Assembly (NCBI GenBank): GCA_963662245.2 | Contig: CAXXVQ010000006.1 | Span: 1 to 64,000, forward strand | Length of the DNA stretch: 64,000 bases | DNA from: JAFGVL01 sp963662245 | Lineage (GTDB): Bacteria; Bacteroidota; Bacteroidia; Bacteroidales; Paludibacteraceae | Reading direction: 5' to 3' | Shown: one piece after another, positions 40,840 to 49,538 of the stretch | How the letters are laid out: each line of letters begins with the position of its first letter | How positions within the stretch are numbered: the stretch's first letter is position 1 | Made by a program: the position numbers and the translations under genes | Notes under the pieces: generated by a model | What the model was told of the DNA's origin: nothing | Seen by the model: the letters and a program-made list of their open reading frames with translations, nothing else | Database searches by the model: none

Positions 40840-41856
40840 TTATTCTTTACTCAAATACTTCTCAAAACCTTTTGTCCAGACTTCCTTATTCCCGTCCGGC
40901 GTGCTGTAGATAAAGTAGCCTTCAATATTGGGTAGGCTGTTTATGAGGGTTTGGCTTTTTTCTAAGCCAAGCACCATGCAGGCTGTGGCGTAGGCATCAG
41001 CAGTCATGCAGTCGGGCGCAATAATGGTTGCGCTAAGCAGATTATGCGTAACCGGATAACCTGTGTGCGGGTCAATCTCGTGCGCATATTTTTTGCCGTT
41101 GTGCATATAAAACTTGCGGTAGTTCCCCGAAGTGGCTAAACCTACATTTTGTAGTTTTACAATTTCCTGAATTTCACTAACTGTGCTGGTACTGTCATCT
41201 ATTGGCTTATTGATGCCGATTTTCCAGTTATCACCACGAGGACTTCCGCCACGGGTCATGATTTCGCCACCAATTTCTACCATGTAGTTATGAATGCCTT
41301 TGTCTTCTAAGAATTTTGCAATCAAGTCACAAGAATAACCTTGCGCTATAGCGTTAGCATCAAGGCTGATGCGAGGGTCATCTTTGATAAGTTGAGTGCC
41401 GTTGAGGCTTGCTTTGCGGTAGCCTATAAATTCCTTTACGCTATCCACCATGGTTTGGGTTACAGTGATTTTTTGTCCATTGTTAAAGCCCCACATGCGC
41501 ACTAGTGGCCCCACAGTCATATCAAAAGCGCCATCTGTTTTTTCTGAAACTTCTAAAGCTTTTTTGAACACCTCGATAAAGATAGAATCAGCCTGTACGC
41601 CTTCTTCATTGCGGTTAATGCGAGAAATCACTGAACTGCTGTCAAATACCGACATAGATTGGTCAAATTTCTTTAGTTCGGCTTTGATCTCAGTATGCAG
41701 ATCGCGCCCAAGAGAGTCCATATAAGTGATATGGTAAGTTGAGCCTTGCACAAAGCCTTCCAGCTTGATGGTTTCAAAATCGGTTGCTTGCTTCGGTTTG
41801 CAGGCAAATACGCTAAGTGTTATTGCGATGAGGCTTATGTATTTTAGTTGTTTCAT
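40840..41856 (-). CDS. apbE: FAD:protein FMN transferase (ApbE)
   Basis: This is a periplasmic, lipid-anchored flavin transferase that attaches FMN covalently to Na+-pumping NQR/RNF-type proteins. It has a type II signal (LIAITLSVFACKP), then FVQGSTYHITY, the FAD-binding ISLDANAIAQGYSCDLIAKF and the metal-site region HEIDPHTGYPVTHNLLSATI, ending with TADAYATACMVLG. The length of 338 aa is normal. It stands alone with its own terminator. Confidence 0.95.
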   Translation of the reverse strand: MKQLKYISLIAITLSVFACKPKQATDFETIKLEGFVQGSTYHITYMDSLGRDLHTEIKAELKKFDQSMSVFDSSSVISRINRNEEGVQADSIFIEVFKKALEVSEKTDGAFDMTVGPLVRMWGFNNGQKITVTQTMVDSVKEFIGYRKASLNGTQLIKDDPRISLDANAIAQGYSCDLIAKFLEDKGIHNYMVEIGGEIMTRGGSPRGDNWKIGINKPIDDSTSTVSEIQEIVKLQNVGLATSGNYRKFYMHNGKKYAHEIDPHTGYPVTHNLLSATIIAPDCMTADAYATACMVLGLEKSQTLINSLPNIEGYFIYSTPDGNKEVWTKGFEKYLSKE

Positions 41857-41914
41857 TATTCAGATATTTTGAACGCAAATTACGCAGTTTTTCTAACCCT
41901 TCGCCCTTTGGGCA

Positions 41915-42020
41915 CTTCCCTTAATCATAAGGGAAGATTTTTTGCTCAAACAAACAGAATCGGAATGCCGAAAGTTTATGTCTATACTGTCCCCTTATTT
42001 TAAGGGGATGAGCGAAGCGG
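41915..42020. repeat. Palindromic CCCTTA/TAAGGG repeats between apbE and ogt
   Basis: CTTCCCTTA-atca-TAAGGGAAG (41915-41936) and CCCCTTA-tt-TTAAGGGGA near 41990-42008 are hairpin-forming. They belong to the AAGGGG-type repeat family scattered through this half of the window. No gene is present in the 180-bp gap. Confidence 0.6.
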
Positions 42021-42037
42021 AGGGGTTAATTATAATC

Positions 42038-42520
42038 TTATTTTTTCTCCAATTCCAATAAAAACTCTTTTCGCCACAGTCCGCCGGCATAACCAGTTAG
42101 TTTGTGGTTGCTGCCAATTACACGGTGACAAGGAATCACAACCGCTATCGGGTTGCGGTTATTTGCCTGACCAATGGCTCGTGCAGCTTTGGGTTTGCCT
42201 ATGGCTTTTGCTATGTCGCCATAAGAGCGGGTTTCTCCAAAGGGGATTTCCTGCAAGGCTTTCCAAACGGCTCGTTGGAACTCTGTACCTTGTGGCTGCA
42301 AAACTAAGTCAAAAACCGCTCGCTTGCCTGAGAAATATTCCTCTAGTTGCTTTTGGGCTTGTTTACCGAGATACCAGTTAGTGAGGGGGTGACTCCAAGT
42401 CACCCTCTCACTTGTGTTTTCACCAACAAACTGTATGTTTGTGATATATTTTTCGGTTCCGCATATCAAGATGTTTCCGATGGGAGATTCCGCTACTGCT
42501 TGATAAATTTCACTTCCCAT
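42038..42520 (-). CDS. ogt: Methylated-DNA-protein cysteine methyltransferase
   Basis: This is a suicide repair enzyme that removes O6-alkylguanine lesions. The active site is VVIPCHRVIGSN, preceded by the HTH and Arg finger region FGETRSYGDIAKAIGKPKAA and followed by LTGYAGGLWRKEFLLELE. Its 160 aa match the single-domain Ogt type. Its start overlaps the upstream gene by 28 bp, so translation is probably coupled to that sorting-domain protein. Confidence 0.95.
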   Translation of the reverse strand: MGSEIYQAVAESPIGNILICGTEKYITNIQFVGENTSERVTWSHPLTNWYLGKQAQKQLEEYFSGKRAVFDLVLQPQGTEFQRAVWKALQEIPFGETRSYGDIAKAIGKPKAARAIGQANNRNPIAVVIPCHRVIGSNHKLTGYAGGLWRKEFLLELEKK

Positions 42521-43629
42521 GAACCTGTTGCTTGTGTGATTTTTAGCAAATAGATGCCTTTATTCAATTTGGAAATATCGACTTCGGTTTGGTTCTCAAA
42601 TCGTTTAACGCATTGCCCGTTTAGCGAGTAAATTTCTGCACGGAAACCTTGTTCCAGAAGCTGAGCATTTAAATAAAGCGTTTCGTTTATCGGGTTTTGC
42701 GGCAGGATTTGAGCATCCGTTTTTGTTTCAGCAATTGCCGTGGTGCTGTTTCGATATCGCAAAAAGAGTTGATAGCTCCCATTTACCTTTTTATGATAGT
42801 ACAGTTTTGTTCCATCCGAACTTAATGTGGCGGCTTCGGCAACTTCGGTAGAACTAATCAAAACCGTTGCACTGCCAAAGGCTTCGCTTACAGATGCGCG
42901 CTGAGCAACGCAAATTTCGGTATGTGTCAGGTCTGTTTTAAGTATGCGTGTAAAATAAAGCTCCAAGCCATTTGCTAATAAATGTGGCGCGTAAACCAGA
43001 TAATTACTGTCGTTCACTTGTGCCAATAGACTGTCGGAAGTGGATAACTTATTGAAAGTGCTGTCATTGACTTTTGCTGCTATGCCGAGTTTTGCTTTGC
43101 AGGGTAGGGGCGCACAATCATTGAAATATGCGTTGCAGAAAATCAGTTGCTTGCCGTTTTCGCTGATAGACGCATCCATAATCAGCCAGCCGGCTTGGTA
43201 GATGTAAAAATCACCACGCACGCGTTTTGCATCCTCGACATCTGTTCCGTTGAAGTACCCAACATGTAGGTTGTCAAATTCGCTTGGGTAATCGCGAGTG
43301 GAAACCCAGTAGAATTGGCTTGCGGTATCTATTGAGGCTACGGCATCCAGTCGTGGATTCACGGTTTGATTTGCTCCGCTCAAAGCCCCTTGATACACAA
43401 ACGAACTATCGTTGACTTTTGTGGCAAAATACAAATCCGTATCCGTGCCATTGTTGAGGCTGTTGAAGAAAAGCGTATTGCCATCCGCAGAAAGCGCAGG
43501 CTCCATCGCATCTAAGCTGTAAGCGCTTATGCTTACCGGAATTTCTGTCCCAAAGGAAATATTTCCGGCAACAAGCAGCTTGCTTATCAAAAGAAGTATT
43601 AGGGTGATATGTGATTTGAGTGGGTTCAA
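42493..43629 (-). CDS. Secreted protein with PD40-like repeats and type IX sorting domain
   Basis: The 378-aa product has a signal peptide (about 1-21). The body resembles a WD40-like/PD40 propeller (EPALSADGNTLFFNSLNNGT, SISENGKQLIFCNAYFND, ATLSSDGTKLYYHKKVNG). The C-terminal T9SS sorting domain is FRAEIYSLNGQCVKRFENQT, ending GIYLLKITQATGSWEVKFIK. It should be exported across the outer membrane and attached or released. The ligand is unknown. Its 3' end runs 28 bp into ogt. Confidence 0.82.
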   Translation of the reverse strand: MNPLKSHITLILLLISKLLVAGNISFGTEIPVSISAYSLDAMEPALSADGNTLFFNSLNNGTDTDLYFATKVNDSSFVYQGALSGANQTVNPRLDAVASIDTASQFYWVSTRDYPSEFDNLHVGYFNGTDVEDAKRVRGDFYIYQAGWLIMDASISENGKQLIFCNAYFNDCAPLPCKAKLGIAAKVNDSTFNKLSTSDSLLAQVNDSNYLVYAPHLLANGLELYFTRILKTDLTHTEICVAQRASVSEAFGSATVLISSTEVAEAATLSSDGTKLYYHKKVNGSYQLFLRYRNSTTAIAETKTDAQILPQNPINETLYLNAQLLEQGFRAEIYSLNGQCVKRFENQTEVDISKLNKGIYLLKITQATGSWEVKFIKQ

Positions 43630-43648
43630 TTATTTGGATTTGATTTTT

Positions 43649-44359
43649 TTAATCGTTGATTTCACACAAAATAGGCATATGGTCACTTAAACCTAGCCAC
43701 TTATCTATTTGTCCAATTTCAATTGTTTTTAATTTGTCAAAGAATGATTGAGCACCAAAAACATAATCAATGTGATAAGGTTTTTCAATTTTTCGTTGAA
43801 AGTATAATGTTGGCTGTGTCTCTTCCCCTTGCTCTTCTCCTGTAAATTTGTGATAAAAACTTTCGATATTAATTTCTTTAAGTTCAGCTACAACATCAGA
43901 GTGATTCCACCATCTATCCCATTGATCCCATCTTTTGTTGCTGTTAAAATCACCTGCAATAATTGTTGTGTTTAGTCTGTGTTTGTTTATCTGCAAATAT
44001 TTCCAGAATTGTCCTATATAACCGAAATTAGGAGAGTTGTTGCTATGTGTCCAAACTGCTAGTAAATCAAGTTCCTGATTTATCTTACAAGGTAAGAAGT
44101 ATTTTACACTATGATCTTTGAATTGATTAGACCAATCTAATTTTTCTAACTTTAAATCTGGTCGAGCAAAGACTGCTAGTCCTTTGTTTTTTGAATCTCC
44201 AATCCAAAGATAATTTTTAGCCCAATCTTGATAATTTTTGTGATTAGATTTAGAAGGATCTTCACATTCTTGTATTATGTATATATCTGCATTAAAGTGT
44301 AAGATATCTTCAAACTTCTTCCGAAATGCACCATTACAATTCCAAGTTACAATCTTCAT
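43649..44359 (-). CDS. Endonuclease/exonuclease/phosphatase (EEP) family protein
   Basis: The 236-aa product has the EEP layout: MKIVTWNCNGAFRKKFEDIL (Asn), IIQECEDP (metal Glu), TTIIAGDFNSNKRWDQ (Asp/Asn) and the C-terminal LSDHMPILCEI (Asp-His). Members cleave phosphodiester bonds in nucleic acids or phosphomonoesters in other substrates, and the exact substrate cannot be read here. It has no signal, so it is cytoplasmic. It lies 19 bp upstream of the sorting-domain gene. Confidence 0.88.
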   Translation of the reverse strand: MKIVTWNCNGAFRKKFEDILHFNADIYIIQECEDPSKSNHKNYQDWAKNYLWIGDSKNKGLAVFARPDLKLEKLDWSNQFKDHSVKYFLPCKINQELDLLAVWTHSNNSPNFGYIGQFWKYLQINKHRLNTTIIAGDFNSNKRWDQWDRWWNHSDVVAELKEINIESFYHKFTGEEQGEETQPTLYFQRKIEKPYHIDYVFGAQSFFDKLKTIEIGQIDKWLGLSDHMPILCEIND

Positions 44360-44435
44360 TTTTGCTTATTTTAACGCAAATTATATATGCTAGATGTTTT
44401 TACTCCCTCTACTTAGGAGAGGGTTGGGGAGAGGT

Positions 44436-45815
44436 CTATTGATTAAAATTCAATCTTTCCCCTCTTACATTCTCATCAAACACACCATTATTATACACCA
44501 ATTTACCATTCACAAAAGTGTGCGAAACTTGGTGGCTAAGTTCAGTGCCTTCGTAAGGAGACCAACCGCATTTTGAAAGGATATTGTTGGTTGCGATAGT
44601 CCAATGTTTGTTGCGGTCAACTAGCACAAGGTCGGCAAAATAGCCTTTGCGGATATAACCGCGTTTTTCTACACGGTAAAGCGTTGCCGGAGCATGACAC
44701 ATTTTTTCAATCACTTTTTCCACAGTGGTTTTGCCTTGTTTTGCTAATTCCAGCATTAGCACCAAGCTGTGTTGTATTTGAGGCATTCCCGATACTGCTT
44801 CCCAGTAGTTACCTGCTTTGTCAGCCAACAGGTGAGGAGCGTGGTCGGTGCCGATTACATCAATTTTATTGTTGTTCAAGGCCTCGATTAATGCCGCTTT
44901 GTCGGCAGCAGATTTCACAGCAGGATTGCATTTCATGCGTGCGCCAAGCGTGTCGTACATGCTATCGTCTAACCACATGTATTGCGGACTGCCCTCGCAA
45001 GTGATTTTCTTTTGAGCCAAAGGAGTTTGTCCTTCAAAAAGTGATAGCTCTTTAGCCGTTGTTAAGTGCATCACATGCAGGCGTGAGTTATATTTGCGTG
45101 CAAAACCAATTGCCAAAGCGGTAGTTTTGTAACAAGCTTCTGCTGAGCGAATAAGCGGATGGTAACGGAAAGGAATATCATCGCCAAATTCGGCTTTGTA
45201 TTTTTCCATGTTGGCTTTAATCATCACATCATCTTCGCTGTGGATAGCCACCAAAGTTGGCGATTCGGCAAACACTTTCGTGATGGCTGCTTCTTCGTTT
45301 ACCAACATATTTCCGGTAGATGAACCCATAAACATTTTTACACCGCAAACCTTGCTTGGGTCGACCTTCATCACTTGGTCAATATTGTCGTTAGTTGCCC
45401 CCAGGTAGAAGCTGTAGTTGGCTAAGGATTTCTCGGCAGCCAACTCGAATTTTTGTTCAAGCACTTCTAGAGTTGTTGTTTGCGGAATGGTATTCGGCAT
45501 ATCCATATACGAGGTGGTTCCGCCAGCAACGGCAGCACGGCTTTCGCTAGTTATATCGCCTTTTTGCGTTAATCCCGGATCGCGAAAATGTACATGTCCG
45601 TCAATTACTCCCGGGAAAAGGTATTTGTCCGTTGCGTCAATTACTTCTGCCATCTGAAATACATTGGCAGGTACATCGTCTTTGAAAATTTTAGAAATTT
45701 TGTTTCCTTCAATTAAAACAGAACCTTTAAAAGAATGTCCTTCATTTACGATTTTTGCGTTGTGGATAAGAATTACCCCTAAATCCCCTGAAGGGGACTT
45801 TGTTGAATTGCTCAT
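44436..45815 (-). CDS. pyrC: Dihydroorotase
   Basis: This enzyme closes carbamoyl-aspartate to dihydroorotate in pyrimidine synthesis. It has the metal-binding DGHVHFRDPG, GVKMFMGSSTGNMLV (the Lys normally carboxylated lies here), HVMHLTTAKEL, and IGTDHAPHLLADK. Its 459 aa are slightly long. The first ~13 residues (MSNSTKSPSGDLG) are encoded by a copy of the CCCCTGAAGGGGACTT repeat. Homologues begin near the following LIHNAKIVNEG. The ATG overlaps the stop of the DUF559 gene (ATGA), so the repeat seems to have created a coupled start. Confidence 0.95.
   Translation of the reverse strand: MSNSTKSPSGDLGVILIHNAKIVNEGHSFKGSVLIEGNKISKIFKDDVPANVFQMAEVIDATDKYLFPGVIDGHVHFRDPGLTQKGDITSESRAAVAGGTTSYMDMPNTIPQTTTLEVLEQKFELAAEKSLANYSFYLGATNDNIDQVMKVDPSKVCGVKMFMGSSTGNMLVNEEAAITKVFAESPTLVAIHSEDDVMIKANMEKYKAEFGDDIPFRYHPLIRSAEACYKTTALAIGFARKYNSRLHVMHLTTAKELSLFEGQTPLAQKKITCEGSPQYMWLDDSMYDTLGARMKCNPAVKSAADKAALIEALNNNKIDVIGTDHAPHLLADKAGNYWEAVSGMPQIQHSLVLMLELAKQGKTTVEKVIEKMCHAPATLYRVEKRGYIRKGYFADLVLVDRNKHWTIATNNILSKCGWSPYEGTELSHQVSHTFVNGKLVYNNGVFDENVRGERLNFNQ
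45776..45800. repeat. AAGGGG-type palindromic repeat inside pyrC
   Basis: CCCCTAAATCCCCTGAAGGGG plus ACTTTG forms a hairpin. It lies in frame at the very start of pyrC and encodes SPSGDLG. Confidence 0.75.
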
Positions 45816-46183
45816 ATGTATCTTAATTTTATTTCGTTTTCTATTTTATCTAATGTTTTGTCAAGTTTTTTGAATATCTCTTCGTTTGAAAATCGTAAAA
45901 CTTTTAGCCCTAAATCTGCTAGCTCATTATCTCTGTTTTTATCGTATTCAAACTGAGATGGAATTTTGTGATAACCACCATCAACTTCAATAATCAATTT
46001 TGCCTTGTGACAATAAAAATCAGCTACAAAGAATAAGGCTGGATGTTGTCTTTTAAATCTGATGCCCTTAAATCTATTTGATGATAAATGATACCAAAGG
46101 AGTTTTTCTGCTTCAGTTTCATTTGCTCTTAATTCTTTTGCAAATTGAAACAAAATTTGACCGGCTCCATAAAACATTGACAT
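45812..46183 (-). CDS. DUF559 / Vsr-fold endonuclease-like protein
   Basis: The 123-aa product has LRANETEAEKLLWYHLSSNR, RFKRQHPALFFVADFYCHKA, KLIIEVDGGYHKIPSQFEYD, and LRFSNEEIFKKLD. The Asp in ADFYC, the Glu-x-Asp in IEVDGGYH and the spacing match DUF559, a very short patch repair-like PD-(D/E)xK family common in Bacteroidota near mobile DNA. The biological target is unknown. It overlaps pyrC by 4 bp. Confidence 0.88.
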   Translation of the reverse strand: MSMFYGAGQILFQFAKELRANETEAEKLLWYHLSSNRFKGIRFKRQHPALFFVADFYCHKAKLIIEVDGGYHKIPSQFEYDKNRDNELADLGLKVLRFSNEEIFKKLDKTLDKIENEIKLRYI

Positions 46184-46207
46184 CTTCTTAAATTAAATTT
46201 TATAACA

Positions 46208-46231
46208 AAAGCTCCCGTAGAGAGGAGCTTT
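46208..46231. terminator. Short hairpin upstream of the DUF559 gene
   Basis: AAAGCTCC pairs with GGAGCTTT around CGTAGAGA, followed by TGTTT. It could end plus-strand transcripts. Confidence 0.5.
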
Positions 46232-46245
46232 GTTTATTGGTATTC

Positions 46246-46306
46246 TACCCCTAAATCCCTTAAAGGGGACTTTAGAGAACCCCCTTTAGGGGGCAGGGGG
46301 TAGTAT
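46246..46306. repeat. Two AAGGGG-type palindromic repeats
   Basis: CCCCTAAATCCCTTAAAGGGG is followed by CCCCCTTTAGGGGG. The pair lies between the DUF559 and glycosyltransferase genes and could fold as a terminator for the latter's neighbour. Confidence 0.7.
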
Positions 46307-46308
46307 TT

Positions 46309-47049
46309 TTATTTTCTCTTATAAACACTTGGAAAAAGAACGCTGTTGATTTTCAAACGGATGATTCCGAAAATAGCTTCGCCGAAAATACCGCCACTCA
46401 TTTTTGAAACGCCTAACACGCGGTTGACAAAAATAATTGGCACTTCAACCACTTTGAACCCTTGTTTGTATGCTTTGAATTTCATTTCGATTTGGAAAGC
46501 GTAGCCTTTGAACTTGATGTCATCTAAGTTGATGCTTTCAAGCACCTCGCGGCGGTAGCATTTGAATCCGGCTGTGGTATCTGCTACCTTCATACCTAGT
46601 ACAAAGCGTACATATTTTGACGCAAAGTACGACATCAACACGCGACTGATAGGCCAGTTAACAACATTTACTCCTGAAACATAGCGTGAGCCAATAGCTA
46701 CATCACCGCCTTCATCATGACAAGCTGCGTATAGTTTTAGCAAGTCATTTGGGTTGTGTGAGAAGTCGGCATCCATCTCAAAAATGAAGTCGTATTTTTT
46801 CTCGATAGCCCATTTGAAACCTGTGATATAAGCTGTTCCAAGACCTAGTTTGCCTTGACGCTCAATGATATGCAGCTTTTCGGGATATGTTTTTTGAAGT
46901 GATTTAACGATAGTTGCAGTGCCATCCGGAGAACCGTCGTCAATAATTAAAACATGGAATAGATGTGGTAGTTCAAAAACAGTCTTGATGATGTTTTCGA
47001 TGTTTTCCTTCTCGTTGTAAGTCGGGATAATTACAAGACAATCAGACAC
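46309..47049 (-). CDS. Polyprenol monophosphomannose synthase-like glycosyltransferase (GT2, DPM1-type)
   Basis: The enzyme transfers a sugar from a nucleotide sugar to a polyprenyl phosphate at the inner membrane face. The GT-A fold shows VIIPTYNEKENIENIIKTVF, HVLIIDDGSPDGTATIV, IFEMDADFSHNPNDLLKLY (DxD), VAIGSRYVSG and GFKCYRREVLESINLDDIKF. The length of 246 aa matches the soluble DPM1 form without C-terminal membrane helices. Substrate (mannose or other) is inferred from the family. It is transcribed alone. Confidence 0.92.
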   Translation of the reverse strand: MSDCLVIIPTYNEKENIENIIKTVFELPHLFHVLIIDDGSPDGTATIVKSLQKTYPEKLHIIERQGKLGLGTAYITGFKWAIEKKYDFIFEMDADFSHNPNDLLKLYAACHDEGGDVAIGSRYVSGVNVVNWPISRVLMSYFASKYVRFVLGMKVADTTAGFKCYRREVLESINLDDIKFKGYAFQIEMKFKAYKQGFKVVEVPIIFVNRVLGVSKMSGGIFGEAIFGIIRLKINSVLFPSVYKRK

Positions 47050-47231
47050 TGAATTCAGTTTTATTGTTAATAAATTTTCTCTAGCAAATATATTTAAAAA
47101 GTGGATATGAACTGTTATGTTCGTCTATTTTTATGTTTATTTGCATGAAATATACCGCAAGTGATTTGCAATAATAACGCCAGTTTTTGATACTGTAGTT
47201 AAGAATACATGAAAATTTAAACAAGAAAGAT

Positions 47232-49415
47232 ATGAGAAAGATGAAATTAGTAGCTGTAGCTTTGATGGCTAGCACGGTGCTATTTGCAGGAAAAGGCAGT
47301 TCGCAGGATTTTTTAAGTAGTTTGGTAAAAGGAGAATATGCTCCTAAAAGTCCGTCAGAAATGCAGTCGATGCAAGATGGAGAATCCTATACGCAACTTT
47401 CGGCTGATGGAAAAACCATCACAAAACACAGTTATAAAACCGGAAAGGAAGAGGCTGTATTGTTTGATGCTTCAAAAACTTTAGGGAAAAAAGTAGAGAA
47501 GATCGAAGGCTATTTTTGGGGACCAAACGAAAAAATGATGTTGGTGTACACTAATGCTGAGAAAACCGGTCGTCATTCATTCAAAGCTGATTACTATACT
47601 TTTGATGTGCAACGCAATAAGCTGTTGGCGCTTTCTGATAGTGTAGGCAAACAACGCGATCCGCTTTTTTCTCCTAATGGACTAAATGTAGTATTCGTGC
47701 GTGGTAATGATCTTTACTTGAAGAAACTAGCTTATAACTCAGAATCTCGTGTGACCAATTCAGAGGGCAATACAATGATCTTTAACGGATTTACGGATTG
47801 GATGTATGAAGAAGAATTCGATGTGACAAGTTTAATTGCATGGTCGCCGGATAGCAAAAGAATTGCGTATGTGAGCCTAGATGAAACGGAAGTGGGAACT
47901 TACTCGTACACTGTGTTTGGCGGATATCCGTTCCAATCGGAAGCAGATTTATACCCTACTATGAATTCTATGAAATATTCTAAAACAGGGACGAAATTGC
48001 CAAAAGCTAGTGTTCATGTTTTTGATGTATACTACAAGAAGCCTATGGAAATTGATTTCCCTGAAAAAGGTGAGATGTATATCCCAAGCATTAAGTGGTC
48101 AAATGAGATTGAGCAATTTATGGTGTTCTCATTAAACCGTAATCAGGATTTGCTGAGAATGTATACGGTGAATTCTAAATCATTGATTCCTGCACTTTTG
48201 CTTGAGGATAAAAGTGAAACTTATGTGGATTACAGAAATATTAATGCAGTACAATTCTTGAACAACGGGAAATTCACTTTTATGAGTGAAAAAGATGGTT
48301 ATCGTCACTTGTATTTATATAACGGCAACGGAATTCTAGATAAGCAATTAACTAGTGGGAACTATGATGTGACTGCGTTTTATGGTTATGATACTATAAA
48401 AGGAGTGTACTACTACCAGGCTGCTGAGGCGTCGCCATTAGTGCGTGATGTGTATAGCTTAGATTCTAAAGGAAAAGTTGCAAAACTGACTGATGGTGGC
48501 GTTAATGACGCGTCGTTTAATCAAGCGTTTACATATTTTGAAAATAAGACAAGTACTTTAAATACTCCAACACAATATTTAATCTGTTCTGCAAATGGAA
48601 AAGCAGTTCGTGAGCTGGAAGAGAATAAGGATTTAGCTGAGCGAGTAGCAGCATTGCCGAAAAAAGAATTTATGACTTTGCAAGGAGCTGAAGGTGATAG
48701 TTTAAATGCTTGGATTTTGAAACCGGCAGACTTTAGTGAGTCGAAGAAATACCCTGTGGTGATGTATCAATATAGTGGTCCGGATTACCAAGAAGTGCTT
48801 GATGCTTATAGCGTAGGTTTAGAGCAAAATTTAGCTGCAAAAGGATTTATTGTGGTTTGTGTTGATACCCGTGGCACAGGTGCGCGTGGTGAGAAATTCC
48901 GGAAATCGACATATATGCACATTGGTGAAAAAGAAGCGAACGATTTAACTGCTGCTGCCAAATATTTGAACTCGCTATCCTATGTTGCAAAAGGGAAAAT
49001 CGGTATTTGGGGATGGAGCTTTGGTGGATTTGAAGCATTGATGGCAATGAGTACAAGCCAAAATGTTTTTGCTGCCGGTGTTGCAGTTGCTCCGGTTACT
49101 GATTGGAAATATTATGATGCAGCATACACTGAGCGTTATATGCGTCGCCCGGAAGAAAATATTAACGGTTATGACCGCAGTTCACCAATGGCTTTAGCTT
49201 CAAAACTAAGCGGGCGCGTATTGCTTATTCACGGTACAGCAGATGAGAATGTACATATCCAAAATACATACAATTACGCTGAGCAATTGACTTTAGCTAA
49301 TAAGCAATTCGATATGCAGATTTACCCAAATCAAAAACATGCCTTGAACGGTGGAAATACGCGTTACCATATGTTTACTCGTATCACTGAGTTCTTTGAA
49401 GATCAATTGAAGTAA
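47232..49415 (+). CDS. Dipeptidyl peptidase IV (S9B family)
   Basis: This exported serine peptidase releases X-Pro dipeptides. A signal peptide (residues 1-24) precedes an eight-bladed propeller (DWMYEEEFDVTSLIAWSPDS holds the Glu pair that binds the substrate N-terminus). A C-terminal alpha/beta hydrolase follows, with nucleophile GIWGWSFGGFEA, Asp in HGTADENVH and His in YPNQKHAL. The length of 727 aa matches Bacteroidota DPP IV. All catalytic residues are present. A palindrome cluster follows the gene. Confidence 0.96.
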   Translation: MRKMKLVAVALMASTVLFAGKGSSQDFLSSLVKGEYAPKSPSEMQSMQDGESYTQLSADGKTITKHSYKTGKEEAVLFDASKTLGKKVEKIEGYFWGPNEKMMLVYTNAEKTGRHSFKADYYTFDVQRNKLLALSDSVGKQRDPLFSPNGLNVVFVRGNDLYLKKLAYNSESRVTNSEGNTMIFNGFTDWMYEEEFDVTSLIAWSPDSKRIAYVSLDETEVGTYSYTVFGGYPFQSEADLYPTMNSMKYSKTGTKLPKASVHVFDVYYKKPMEIDFPEKGEMYIPSIKWSNEIEQFMVFSLNRNQDLLRMYTVNSKSLIPALLLEDKSETYVDYRNINAVQFLNNGKFTFMSEKDGYRHLYLYNGNGILDKQLTSGNYDVTAFYGYDTIKGVYYYQAAEASPLVRDVYSLDSKGKVAKLTDGGVNDASFNQAFTYFENKTSTLNTPTQYLICSANGKAVRELEENKDLAERVAALPKKEFMTLQGAEGDSLNAWILKPADFSESKKYPVVMYQYSGPDYQEVLDAYSVGLEQNLAAKGFIVVCVDTRGTGARGEKFRKSTYMHIGEKEANDLTAAAKYLNSLSYVAKGKIGIWGWSFGGFEALMAMSTSQNVFAAGVAVAPVTDWKYYDAAYTERYMRRPEENINGYDRSSPMALASKLSGRVLLIHGTADENVHIQNTYNYAEQLTLANKQFDMQIYPNQKHALNGGNTRYHMFTRITEFFEDQLK

Positions 49416-49426
49416 AGCTTCTTGCG

Positions 49427-49538
49427 CCCTGAAAGGGCAAAAGAATTTAGCCCAATGGCAAGCGAAGCGTAGCCATGGGTTTAATGATGAGGTTAGAAAA
49501 TGCGCCCTGTAAGGGCAAAATATTATTCTGCCCTTACA
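49427..49538. repeat. REP-like palindromes, left part (split by an insertion sequence)
   Basis: GCGCCCTGAAAGGGC, then GCCCAATGGC with GCCATGGGTT, and CGCCCTGTAAGGGCA (49503-49517). The last has its complementary arm begun at 49530-49538 (TGCCCTTACA) and completed only beyond the inserted element at 51170. Confidence 0.8.
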